From assembly GCA_026874595.1 (NCBI GenBank), contig CM049320.1:2442501-2506500 (forward strand): a stretch of 64,000 nt of DNA, read 5' to 3'. Under the pieces are notes generated by a model. That model was not told where the DNA came from, did no database searches, and saw only the letters and a list, made by a program, of their open reading frames with translations. Numbering within the stretch: the stretch's first letter is position 1; every line of letters begins with the position of its first letter. The DNA comes from Sipunculus nudus. Lineage: Eukaryota > Annelida > Sipuncula > Golfingiida > Sipunculidae. The position numbers and the translations under genes were made by a program. Shown one piece after another: positions 10,453-20,784 of this stretch.

Positions 10453-12596
10453 AGAGACGAGATTGAAATCCAGGCGGATTTTAAATTCGCCTAGGCGAGA
10501 TTGCAATTGTGATCTCGGCTAGACAGATTTTAAACTCGCCTAGACGAGATCACAATCGCAATCTCGCCTAGGCGAGATTAAAATCCATCATGGAGCAGGC
10601 CAGGATTTTAATCTCGCCTAGGCGAGTTTAAAATCTGTCTGGTGTCATCCAGGCGAGTTTAAAATCTGCCTGATATTACTTAGGCGAGTTTAAAATCTGC
10701 CTAGGCGAGATTAAAATAGTGATCTGATCTAATTTCCTAATATATTAAGCATTGTAATTGACATATGAAAGATGTTTTCAGTCAGATTTTCAATATTTAA
10801 CACTGAATGGTTATATATAGTTAAAAGGTAATATATTTATTAATTTTTACAGAATATTATAGTATTAATGTAATAATTAACTTTTTTACAGTAATGTAAT
10901 AATTATTCATGTGATAATTAACATTAATTTTGGAAACAGAATTATGAAATAGATATTTTATTATTATTTGCACCTTTGATGTGTTTCATGTGGTCTACAG
11001 CATCCTTATCATACCAATTATTTGCTAAACATTAATTAAGCTTTATTTTTTTTCTCCAGTTTTCTTAACAACCTTGTGATTGTTAATATCATTAATAATT
11101 TTTACAAAAAAATAATTTGTAATTGTATTTAAATATATGGCAATTAGAGAGTAACAAGAGGTATATTGAAGCACACTTATGAAATATTATGAAGAGCAAA
11201 TCTGGGGGAAAAAGTCATCCACTAGCATATTGAATCTATCATAGATAGATAGATATACAGATAGATAGATTAGTCTAGATAGCTATTACTTCACTATTTA
11301 AGGAGTATATTACACATTAACATAAACAATCATCCTATTTAATAATTCTTACAGGACAAACAGAACAAATTAGTTGGTTGATCTAGTTCAAATGTTTCTT
11401 TTCACCCAGGTATTCAACACCCAACAGTCAAAACATGTACACTTATGGTACAAAATATGCAGGGTATCAGTATTTATGATGGACTTTGATACACCATCCT
11501 TTTTTTTGGTAATTAAACATCATATGAGAAAAGGTAAAAGTTGATACACAGATGTATGCATGTGAATATTTCTTTGTCTTATTTAGTCTTTTCTTATAAT
11601 GTATATAATATTCTTCTGATCTTTTTTTTAATGTTTTGTGAGGCATTTTGTGAAGCTTCAATATTTATGTAGACTGTGTTACAAGATAACTGGCTTTTTT
11701 ATATTATATCATATCAGAAAAATATGATTTCTAGTTTCATAGAGTAATAGATCATTTATGCATGTGAACATGCATTGAATTATATTGATAAAAAATAAAT
11801 GAGCTATGTTCCTTTTGTCTTTTTAAAATACTACATTACTAATATTACTAATACCAGTTTCCCTTCAAATTAATATTGACAACAAAATTATTATGTAAAT
11901 AATCAGCATCAGCCCACATCATATATCATTTGAATATGCCATATACAATACCAATGTAAGTTTCTTATTACCTAGTTTATAAATAAAAATATAAAATAAA
12001 AAAAATTAATGTTAATTATTACATAAATATTATAATATTCTGTAAATATTATTAAATATATATTCCTTGTGAACTATACATAACCATATTAATAAAAAAT
12101 ATATAATATAAAATATTTCATTTCCAAACTTAATGTTAATTATTAAATTAATAATATAATATTCTGTAAATATTAATAAATATATAACTTGTGAATTATA
12201 CATAACCATTCAGTGTTAAAATATTGAAAATCTGACTGAAAACAACTTTCCTAAGTCAATTACAATGCATAATTTATTGGGAAATTAGATCAGATCACTA
12301 TTTTAATCTCGCCTAGGCAGATTTAAAACTCGCCCAAGTGATATCAGGCAGATTTTAAACTCGCCTGGATGACACCAGACAGATTTTAAACTCGCCTAGG
12401 CGAGATTAAAATCCTGGCCTGCTCCATGATGGATTTTAATCTCGCCTAGGCGAGATTGCGATTGTGATCTCGTCTAGGCGAGTTTTAAATCCGTCTAGCC
12501 AAGATCACAATTGCAATCTCGTCTAGGCGAGATCACAATTGCAATCTCGTCTAGGCGAATTTAAAATCCGCCTGGATTTCAATCTCGTCTCTGACA
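10449..12596. mobile_element. 2148-bp foldback-type element with about 0.5-kb inverted arms
   Basis: The left tip TGTCAGAGACGAGATTG and the right tip ..CAATCTCGTCTCTGACA are exact inverses, and similarity between arms continues inward for about 470-500 bp (to about 10925-10970 and about 12130). The outer 270-300 bp of each arm is built from degenerate sub-repeats of the palindrome CTCGCCTAGGCGAG linked by TTTAAA/TTAAAAT. The inner part of each arm is AT-rich (for example CACTGAATGGTTATATATAG and its inverse). The centre is AT-rich, has a GATA-like run near 11238-11270 and no coding capacity. It inserted in an AT microsatellite, so the target duplication cannot be read. It is non-autonomous; the transposase family is unknown. 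Confidence 0.85.
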
Positions 12597-12820
12597 TATA
12601 TATATATAAAATAGATAAAATAGTCTATACAGTAGTGCGTTTTCATCTTTTTAGGGACTCGGACTTGTATAGTGTTCTGACTCTGACCTGCACCCGTACT
12701 TAGAGATATCAGGCCGAGTCAATCTTGAGTCAAATAACAAAATCTGTCAAATACAATGACGACAGATACATGTGCGTGCTGCTGACAGAATATATAATTA
12801 TAAAATAAGGACACTACATG

Positions 12821-12875
<55 letters not shown>

Positions 12876-15240
12876 TATTGTACATGTATATTAATTTAAA
12901 TCAATATAATAATAAATATTAATATCGGCCAATGACGACTTAATTTTTAACCTGTGAATTATAGTACAGTTCACCTGTGAATTATAGTATAATTCACTCA
13001 TTAATATATTCGGCTACTTTAACAGTGAAATAATTTAGGGTAGTATTAATTTATGTTAATTTATGCCTGGTAGGCCTTGGCAATTTATTGGAAGTATAGA
13101 CGTCTTTTCATTTGAGTGGCGTCGTACGATTATGTCCGGCAACGGCAAAAAAAATCGCTCACAGACCGAATCGAAAAATAACCGGATGTATGTACCACAC
13201 TGTCGTGCTGTGCCGTAATTTTTTGCTGTTTCCGCATTATCGTTGCCGGAAAAATGGATGAATGCGTATATAGATTTTTATCGTCATATTCTGTTCCACA
13301 ACCTAAATATTTGTTTTTAATTATTTTTTAATTTTATTTCGTGCGGGGGGGGGGGGGGGGGGATGCTCACTGCAAGAGGATTAGAAGGGGTCGACCTACT
13401 TTACAAAAGGAATATTAAACAAATCCTTTCAAAACTGTTAAGAAATAATTATTTAAATATATGTAAAATCCTTTTATGTTCTGCAACATTTTACTCCCAC
13501 AAATCACGTTCAAGGTCATTGGTATCATGCAAAAACAACCTCTGTTGACTTCTGCTGATTGGACAACTTTATGTAAATACGCTATAAAAATATTGATAGC
13601 TAAAGATGATGACTATTCATGGCAGGGACAAATCTGATATCACATATCACTGGAGTAAAAAAGTAGTGAAATTTAAATTTGAATTTAAAAAAATGTTTTT
13701 AATTGCCATATCAGGTTGCCATTTCTATTTTTAGTTTTCTATTAAATAATTAAAAAATCAAGCATTTCAGAAAAGAGACTTAAAAAATCATTTGTTTACA
13801 GCTGTTTGAATACACGTATTTGAATATACGAGTTTTTCTTTATTAGAATATTGCAAATAAATGCTTAATCTAAATTGGACATGATTTAGATTCTTAAGCG
13901 TAACATTAAAATTTAAATTTAACTTATGTTAAACCATATTTGACACTAAAACTTTACTTAAATCATAAATTGTATGCTATTTCGAGATGTCGTTTGAGCT
14001 CCAATGGATCGGAGTGGATAACTGCCTGAGAAGTAGTGACGTCTGGTGTGCAATTCAAAAACTAATTTGCCCGTCTCTGTTGCCCACGTTTCCTGGTTTG
14101 TGTGGGAACAGAGACTGATATAAACATCCCGACGTGGATCATGGATGATGACAGGTGAACTGGTGATGGCAGAGATAAAACGGATGTAGGACAGGTAAAC
14201 AGTGAAATTTGATGTAGGTACGTTGTCTCACTTTGGTTAAATGACGCTTGGAAATTATTGGCAATTGAAGTTTGGTAAGTTGCCACATCTTTGACATAAA
14301 TGACTAAGGGTCTGGGTTCTGTTGCAATATTGCCAATAACATATTAACTTTGTATTGGACTTAAGGTTAAGTTAAGCCCTCAGTATACTATCTTTAGCAC
14401 GCCTAAATACCAAAGTTACAATTGTGATGTCATTATGGTTACCTAAGTGACACAAAGTTGCCCCTGGGATCAAGTCATCAGCATGACTTCAGTCACCCTA
14501 ATGCAACAGACCCCTGTTCTCCATTTTTTCTTTAAATTTAAAACTACTAAGTTTTTACAAAGTAAAGTAAGTTCAAATTTATATTTTGGCCGCCGTCCCC
14601 CCAGGATCTGTCACACTCAAATGCACCAGAATGGCCGGTATGGCAGAAGTGTGGTATAGGATCCAGCCTACATTTCAACTTCAACTTGATCTGGTCAAGA
14701 TAATCTGGCCGAACCTGGGAAACTGCGAAACTGTCTTGTATTAATAATGTTATATTATGAACAATGGATGATTATTTAATCAACAACTAAAACTAAAGTA
14801 TATGCACATTCTCCTCTAGCTTCAGTTTGGGAACTGGTCGTTTCCTCACCACAGTTGATTCGTCACCAAAGGAAAATGGTGGCAAAGTGACTATCAGAAT
14901 ACGTCCAGCAGGACTTGGCATGGCATGTCTGTTCATTGCATATTCTTTTAATCAGCAATTCAAATCCATAGGGAATGACAAAAGAACAGAATATTGAATG
15001 ACAGAATAGTTAAATATGGCGGGGAAAAGAGTTAAGAGCAAAAAAAGTGTTTATACTCTGCACAGGTTCAGATTTTAAAAAGTTCTTTTAGCGACTTGTT
15101 TCTCCGTGTGACAACCGTGGACATAGATTTTAATTGACTGATATTTGAATGACACCCTCGTGTGTAAAATAAAAGGACATATTAAAACTGGCTGCCATGA
15201 GGGAATTGTTTATGGTAAATGGTGACATAAAGGTTAGAGG
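12597..15240. other. Non-coding, with AT microsatellite and poly-G run
   Basis: Holds a GACTCGGACTTG..GAGTCAATCTTGAGTC stretch (12657-12731) related to one at 38.1-38.6 kb, an AT tract (12819-12872), and 16 G at about 13346-13361. The frame from ATG 15016 (MAGKRVKSKKSVYTLHR, ending at a weak donor CACAG|GTTCAG) is the only start-like peptide and is not convincing. No gene recognised. Confidence 0.45.
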
Positions 15241-15420
15241 GACCTATTTCCGGGTCGGCTCAGGGTCAACCCAATTCATGGCGTCAAGAGTGAGCGGGCA
15301 TTAAATATTGCAGGGCAGCAGAAAATTTCAGGGAAAAAATATTTCAGGATGCATACGATATGTATGGCAGATGGGTGATAGGAGAAATTAAATAAATAAA
15401 AAAATACCAGGGTTGGCCTT

Positions 15421-16530
15421 TTTTTTAGCTCAGCTGACTTTCAGTCATGCTGGGCTATAGCGATGGGTCTTTGTCCGTTGTCTTTCCGTCTGTCGGTCCG
15501 GCCGTCCGTCCGTTAGCAGGGCACAAATCGTAACCGTAGGGGCTAGGGCCATGAACCCTATGCAGTCTTAGAGGTTATAAAAAGATCTCCTTGCAAACCT
15601 GAAATTAGGTCACTGCGACCTATAATCTCAAAGTTATGGGGTGTGTTTGCACCCCCCAGAAATAACTCTTCGAGACAAAATTTTCATCCCAAACCTTCCA
15701 TCTTTCACATACAGCTCACCTACCAACAGGGGAAGAACCATAATTTTTTTAGGTGAAAAGGTCAAAGGTCAAGGTCACAGGAGCCTCTTCTTTGAAAAGC
15801 CTGTGGATGCATTTTAAGCCAACCCTTTCATCCCAATTCTTTGATTTTTCACATATAGCTCACCTACTTAGTTGGAGAAGAATCCTATAGATTTTGAGGT
15901 CACAAAGTCAAAGGTCAGGGTCACAGGATCCACTTCTTTGAAAAGGTTGTGGACACATTTCAAGCTAGACTTTTCATTCCAAACCTTCCAGCACTGATAT
16001 CGCTTCTCTGCCAACAGGGGAAAAGACCTGTTGATTTTGAGGTCAAAGGTCAAGTTCACAGCACCCACTTCTTGCGTGGAATCATTTTCAGGCAAACTTT
16101 TTAATCTGTACCTTCCATCTGTCATATATGGCTTACCTACCAATAAGGTAAGAAGCCTATTGATGTTGAGGTCAAAAAGTCAAAGGTCAAGGTCACAATA
16201 TTTAATTGTTCTAAATGCTTGTGAGCATATTTCAAGTTTAACTGTTCAACCCAAACCTTCAGTCTTTCACATATGCCACATCTATGCATCACTCAGTTTG
16301 ACTCAAACTTCATATTTATGGGTCTTTTTGCTTGAATAAATAACTTATTGATTTTGGGGTCAGCTGGTCAGCAGGTTAAAGGTTGCAGGTCAAAGTTATT
16401 CACCCATTGGTTGCCAAGTAATTACACCAGATTTAAGTGGTTAGTAGTTACCCATCATTTAGAAAGAATCCAGTTGATATATGGGCAAAAGGCCAAGGTC
16501 ATAGGTCAGGGATGTTCACAATTACTTATT
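15421..16530 (+). repeat. Dispersed mollusc-type repeat with imperfect 130-150-bp units
   Basis: Begins with T8 then AGCTCAGCTGACTTTCAGTC and a (C/T)CGTCTGTCGGTCCGGCCGTC run. It is followed by four imperfect units, each with a CTACC(A/T)A..GG(A)AGAA..CCT phrase and an AGGTCA cluster (15759-15777, 15912-15923, 16040-16058, 16184-16195). Heads of the same kind occur at 41944-41990 (minus) and 61500 (plus). Non-coding. The head phrase can fold (AGCTCAG with CTGGGCT), which is reminiscent of Helitron-derived bivalve repeats; that link is inference. Confidence 0.75.
15759..15777 (+). promoter_or_regulatory. Composite nuclear-receptor half-site cluster
   Basis: AGGTCAAAGGTCAAGGTCA contains a perfect DR1 (AGGTCA-A-AGGTCA), an adjacent DR0, and TCAAGGTCA, the extended monomer site for ERR/NR5A-type receptors. 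Related clusters recur in the other three units of this repeat. Whether any receptor binds is unknown. Confidence 0.5.
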
Positions 16531-16813
16531 TTATAGACCATCTCTATTTTTCTTGTATATATAACCATCCCACTCCAGCTGGTACATCTCCCTGTGTGGC
16601 TGTAATTGTGAGTGACACTGGTGACATATGACTCCGTTTTGTTTCAGCCTATTAAGTGATAAGGCTCAGTGTTAAGTACCTTGTTACTTCATAACAAAAA
16701 CACTGTTGTCAGAATGCTTCAGCCAGGCATTAAGACTATGAGAGTATAGTATTAAGGTTTAGCTACTGATTTATAAGATGATGGGAACATTTTGCAGTTT
16801 ATTTTATGGAATC

Positions 16814-16817
16814 CTAG
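16814..16817. repeat. Target-site duplication CTAG (left)
   Basis: CTAG directly precedes the 5' LTR and is repeated directly after the 3' LTR at 27799-27802. A 4-bp duplication fits Ty3/Gypsy integration. Confidence 0.85.
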
Positions 16818-17015
16818 TGTGACATACACAAAATGTGTAGCCACTTATGTGTTATTTTATATGTAATGTTTGAATATTAGCTTTAGTGAAGCGTAAATTG
16901 AGGGTCCGCTGACCATTTTTCTCTTTTTGGGTGTAATCTACTTGCCCGGGGCCAATGAAGGCAGTATACGCGGTTGCCTGGCGAGTGAGTGCACTTAGAC
17001 CGGAACTTCCGCCCA

Positions 17016-17023
17016 TGACGTCA
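17016..17023 (+). promoter_or_regulatory. CRE/ATF palindrome in the 5' LTR promoter region
   Basis: TGACGTCA lies 6 bp downstream of an ETS-like ACTTCCGCC (17006-17014). ETS plus CRE next to a TATA-less start is a common promoter arrangement. The transcript start is therefore expected just downstream, inside the first copy of the 61-bp repeat. The same site in the 3' LTR is at 25623-25630. Confidence 0.5.
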
Positions 17024-17084
17024 TGTTTCGGTTCTCGCTCGATGAAGACATCGTGTTTACTATTCTTTCCTGTGTTTTTTCAGG
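17023..17084 (+). repeat. LTR-internal direct repeat, copy 1, ending in a splice-donor-like sequence
   Basis: ATGTTTCGGTTCTCGCTCG..TTTTTTCAGG, 62 bp here (one extra T), matches 19088-19148. It is followed immediately by TTAGT, making CAG|GTTAGT, a reasonable 5' splice site at 17083/17084. Confidence 0.85.
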
Positions 17085-17457
17085 TTAGTAACGTTTCTAA
17101 TGCTTTAGCCCTAATTATAAACCCGTAGTATTGTTAAATAACGATTAGGGATTAGAACTGCTTGAGTTTTGACACGTATTATCTTGTAGAAATGATACTT
17201 TGGTAGTTTCCCCGCATGCATATGAAACGTTTGCTACCCAGCGTTCGCGCCATGTTCATTTTCACAGAACTGAGTTTCTGGATTTCTCCCGTGTCTGTAT
17301 TAGGCGAATGAGCTCTCCCACGCATGTATAAGGTTATTTAATACTGTTGTCTTGCTAGTTAATTGTGTAAATACTATTGATTATGGCAAGTTTTTAATTT
17401 GATGCGAGTTTATGAAGTTAGTGCAGATTTCACGCTTCACAAGTTGTTCACGTGCAA

Positions 17458-17470
17458 AGGTCATAGGTCA
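17458..17470 (+). promoter_or_regulatory. Perfect DR1 nuclear-receptor element in the LTR
   Basis: AGGTCATAGGTCA is two consensus half-sites spaced by one base (RXR/HNF4/COUP-type). It is conserved in the 3' LTR at 26064-26076. Binding is not shown. Confidence 0.45.
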
Positions 17471-18703
17471 TGTCCCCCCCCCCCTAATATTGATCTGAGA
17501 CCGATCAGGCTCGAAGTAGAAGCTGTAAAGATGTATTACTTGTGGCCATGACCACATATTTATTATGATATTCTCTTAATAATATAGAGAGGTATTTTAT
17601 GCGTTTGGGTAGTGGTACATGCCCAGGGATATAGATTGTTGATGGAGAGTAAAAGATATATCAAGAGTCAGTTGACAGGCCATACTCTATGTTGGTACCT
17701 ATATACTTGTATGTGGAATAGGCCAGTGTTTAAAGATCCAGGTCTTTTATTATGTCATTGGATTTATGTTCAACTCAGTAATTTTTATAAAACAGTATTG
17801 AGACAGAGGCTCACCATATTCAGGATTTATCAGGAATAGGTATTCAGCTATTTAATGTAAAGCCATAGTTTGTGAGATAGTTAAATCCTTACCAAAGTTC
17901 AAGTGGTAAACAGGGTCCTTGAACACTGTCATTTGGTTGAGGTAGAATGTCATTTTTAGTGACACCCATGTTTTGCTTGATGACAATAACTCTTAATGTA
18001 AATTTGCACATTTGTATTTGCCAGTATTAAAAGAGGATTGTATAAGGCAAGTAGTAATCTGGAGGTAACTGTGTATATTTCATTATTGGTGTAACAACAT
18101 ATTTTGGACTTGAATTTACACATGAAATGAAAATCATCTGAACATCATTGATATATTTTGTGTTGTAAGTGCTGCCACCTGTCGGAGGTTAGGAAAACTA
18201 AAACGTTATTTGAGAGATCAGGTTCCAGCTCAATGCATATGAATGATAAACAGTTTTAGAGAGAAATAAATCATTGGACATGTATGATGTGAGATAATAT
18301 TTAATTCTATCAAAATTATGATGAAGATGTTTTTTTTCTCACGGACATCCTTACAGTACTCATTGTATTAACCCTAATGATATGTTTATGTTTAATAATA
18401 ACTCAAGACCAGATTTTATTGTTAGCAGACATTATGTGAGCACTTCCGTTGTAAATAGCATTTAATTATCAGGTTGTCAGAGGGAAATCAACACAGTGGA
18501 TCAGTCAGATTGTTAACATATGTTTATATATATTACCATTTATTTATAAAAGTAAATGTAGATCACTTGCTTGTGCATTTAGTTGGTAAATCAGGATCAT
18601 TCGAATTCATATGGAAAACCTTGTGCTATATAATTTAAATGCAGTTGACATGATAGTATAGTTAATGATGACACATATTAAACACAAGTATCCGAGGGTG
18701 TTA

Positions 18704-18714
18704 GGTTCGAATCC
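18704..18714 (+). promoter_or_regulatory. tRNA B-box-like sequence in the LTR
   Basis: GGTTCGAATCC is an exact pol III B-box consensus. Flanking bases form only a weak T-arm and no clear A box lies upstream, so this may be a SINE remnant or chance. Confidence 0.25.
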
Positions 18715-19077
18715 AGAACAGTATGTCCATGTTTACATAGAAGACGATGACCCTTAAATTGGAAATGTTGCATGTTAACCCAGATCAGCTTATGATGCTA
18801 TATGTTAAACTCAGTTCGTGAATATTTATTATATGAGACTACTGTTTATTTCTTATTATGATATGATGACTTAATAGGCTAGTTCTATCATGGTGATATT
18901 GAAATGTATCAACAACATTGCATTGAGATCAGACTGAATATTGCAATGAGAGACTTTTTGAGTAGAGTTTTGAGTTTAAAGGCCAATATTGTCAGACTCG
19001 TAGTCACACGGCATTTATTATGCTAGTAAATGATACTTGAGGGATGCATACATGTGACGATGTATTTGTACTTGAAG

Positions 19078-19083
19078 AATAAA
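19078..19083 (+). terminator. Poly(A) signal of the 5' LTR
   Basis: AATAAA 5 bp before copy 2 of the 61-bp repeat. Cleavage is expected within copy 2, so R would run from about 17030 to about 19100. The functional copy in the 3' LTR is at 27685-27690. Confidence 0.65.
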
Positions 19084-19087
19084 GATG

Positions 19088-19148
19088 ATGTTTCGGTTCT
19101 CGCTCGATGAAGACATCGTGTTTACTATTCTTTCCTGTGTTTTTCAGG
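19088..19148 (+). repeat. LTR-internal direct repeat, copy 2, ending in a splice-acceptor-like sequence
   Basis: 61-bp match to 17023-17084, ending TTTTTCAG|G. It lies 43 bp before the LTR end. The pyrimidine-rich end plus CAG resembles a 3' splice site. Confidence 0.85.
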
Positions 19149-19197
19149 GGTGACATCTGTCTACCCAGGTCCCCTGTTTGGACCTGTAACAGATTTC

Positions 19198-19215
19198 TGG
19201 GGGCTCGTCCGGGAT
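19198..19215 (+). other. Primer-binding site complementary to tRNA-Pro
   Basis: TGGGGGCTCGTCCGGGAT is the exact complement of the last 18 nt of metazoan tRNA-Pro including CCA. It is the same PBS used by many gammaretroviruses. It starts 6 nt after the LTR end. Confidence 0.9.
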
Positions 19216-19299
19216 CAATGCCAACAGGCACCACGGCATTGGTCCAGTGATTTCCGAACCAAGCATCAGTGTGAGACAGAGTTAGCTGTCCATTGGTAC

Positions 19300-20784
19300 A
19301 TGTTCATCATGGCAGGAAGTGGGCGGAAGAACCTTGTGTGGCAGATCCGCAAGACCTTGCTTCGAATGAATGCAGATGACATGTTCACAGTCGCAACAAG
19401 TGTTGGTCAAGTTCCTGATCTTGATCCAGCTAGTCTAACCAGAGAAGACGAAGAAGGATGTTACGACTATATCCTAAGCTATGTTAATAGCAAGACCCTG
19501 TTAGAGTCAGAGGATCAGGGCATGTCCCACTTGTTACACTTGCGGGACATAATCGCTGAGAACCTAGAGCGACAAGACCAAGAGTCAACCATGACTACCA
19601 AGGCAGTGACGGGTCCAGGTGCTAAAGAGCCAGAGTCACCAGTCAACTCACTGAACAAAGGTGATGATGTTTTGGCACCGACTTCGATTAATCAGCCAAC
19701 TAGTGCCACTGATAGCCGTTGTCATGGAATACCTACTGACACAAATCAAGCACCTGTGGGGATGATATCATTGAAAGACCTATCGTTTCTGCAGAGGAGA
19801 GAGTTCAAGATTCAAGGAGGCCAGATTGGTGACAGTTCAGCTGACCTGAATTATAACACCATTTGCCAGCAGATTGATGAGGGACTCAAAGGACATTATA
19901 CAACCAGCGAAATCATCCGTGGGGTACTCCGGATAATTAAACCTGGGACGTTCAAGGACATGTTGATTAATAGGGATGATGTCTCAATTAATGAACTCAA
20001 AAGTCTCCTTCGCTCTCACTTAGGTGAGAAGAATAGCACAGAGTTGTTTCAAGAACTGATGTGTGCCCGACAGTATGAGCATGAAAGCCCGCAGCAGTTT
20101 GTGTATCGAATGATGGGGTTGAGACAGAAGGTTACATTCACCTCAAAACTAGCTGACACAGACGTCACGTATGAATCAAGGACTGTCCAGGACGTTTTCT
20201 TGCACACTGTTTACCAGGGGTTAGCCGAAAAGTATAGTGACCTAAGGAGGGAACTGAAGCCTCTACTTACAGACTCTGAAACCAGTGATGAGGCCCTCCT
20301 CAGGCGTATTAATAAGGTGGCCGGTGAAGAGACTGAGAGAAAAAGGCGCTTAGGCCACCAGTCGCGCAAGATCACTCAGGCTCACAGTGGCCAAGTGGAG
20401 TCCACACAGACTAATAAAGTGAGTGAGAATGCTGAGTTGAAGTCCAGGGACAAAGTTATAGAGCAGCTTTCGGCTAAGCTTGAAGCTTTAACTGAAATAG
20501 TTTACTCCATGCAGAAACCTACATCACAGTCAGTGCCGATGTCAAATGCACCAGAGACAGTTAGAGAGTCATCAAATCAGAGAACCTATCACCATGTCAA
20601 CAACCGCCCTAGACCACAGAGAAGTTCTCGACCATATCGCTGTCCTGAATGTTTACAGGAAAACCTGCAGGGTTGCAACCACTGTTTCATATGTGGGGCA
20701 GAAGGTCATCGCGCTGTCGGCTGCATGAGGAAACCAAGTCAGTTGGGAAACGGACCCCGGTCATTGAGGAGGGACGACCAGTGA
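19300..20784 (+). CDS. gag: Gag polyprotein of the LTR retrotransposon
   Basis: 494 residues from the first ATG. The second ATG at 19309 has the better context (ATCATGG) and may be the true start. The open frame runs further upstream through the PBS without an ATG. Gag would package element RNA in cytoplasmic particles. Numbering from 19300: an acidic helical N-terminal region, a linker rich in Ser/Pro/Thr, a capsid region with a perfect major homology motif QX3EX7R (Q258 to R270, [13 protein letters not shown]), a basic and coiled segment, and one canonical CX2CX4HX4C zinc knuckle (C462, C465, H470, C475) preceded by another Cys pair (CPEC). The stop lies within the stem of the frameshift structure, so Gag terminates unless ribosomes slip. 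It is intact. Confidence 0.93.
   Translation: MFIMAGSGRKNLVWQIRKTLLRMNADDMFTVATSVGQVPDLDPASLTREDEEGCYDYILSYVNSKTLLESEDQGMSHLLHLRDIIAENLERQDQESTMTTKAVTGPGAKEPESPVNSLNKGDDVLAPTSINQPTSATDSRCHGIPTDTNQAPVGMISLKDLSFLQRREFKIQGGQIGDSSADLNYNTICQQIDEGLKGHYTTSEIIRGVLRIIKPGTFKDMLINRDDVSINELKSLLRSHLGEKNSTELFQELMCARQYEHESPQQFVYRMMGLRQKVTFTSKLADTDVTYESRTVQDVFLHTVYQGLAEKYSDLRRELKPLLTDSETSDEALLRRINKVAGEETERKRRLGHQSRKITQAHSGQVESTQTNKVSENAELKSRDKVIEQLSAKLEALTEIVYSMQKPTSQSVPMSNAPETVRESSNQRTYHHVNNRPRPQRSSRPYRCPECLQENLQGCNHCFICGAEGHRAVGCMRKPSQLGNGPRSLRRDDQ

Larger units (their letters stand above)
17084..19147 (+). other. Intron-like 2064-bp insert inside the 5' LTR
   Basis: The segment starts GTTAGT after CAG and ends in a pyrimidine tract plus CAG (CTATTCTTTCCTGTGTTTTTCAG, read as tract then AG). 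It is non-coding and AT-rich with a DR1 site and a GGTTCGAATCC box. Splicing would join copy 1 of the 61-bp repeat to GGGTGACATC, recreating the sequence around copy 2 almost exactly. Splicing is inferred from motifs only. Confidence 0.45.
16818..19191 (+). repeat. 5' LTR (2374 bp, unusually long)
   Basis: Starts TGTGACATACAC and ends CCTGTAACA. It carries a TATA-less promoter-like block (ETS-like ACTTCCGC and TGACGTCA at 17016-17023), a DR1 site, a 61-bp direct repeat at 17023-17084 and 19088-19148, and a poly(A) signal at 19078. Most Gypsy LTRs are a few hundred bp. Removing the segment 17084-19147 would leave 310 bp. The 75-codon open frame inside (17612-17839) begins with GTG and is not a credible gene. 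Confidence 0.95.

Noticed and set aside
15016-15075. Start-like ATGGCGGGGAAAAG with a basic peptide
   Set aside because: The frame stops after about 20 codons and the only donor (GTTCAG) is poor.
17612-17839. 75-codon frame conserved in both LTRs (also 26219-26446)
   Set aside because: It starts at GTG, not ATG, and is identical only because the LTRs are identical. No domain.
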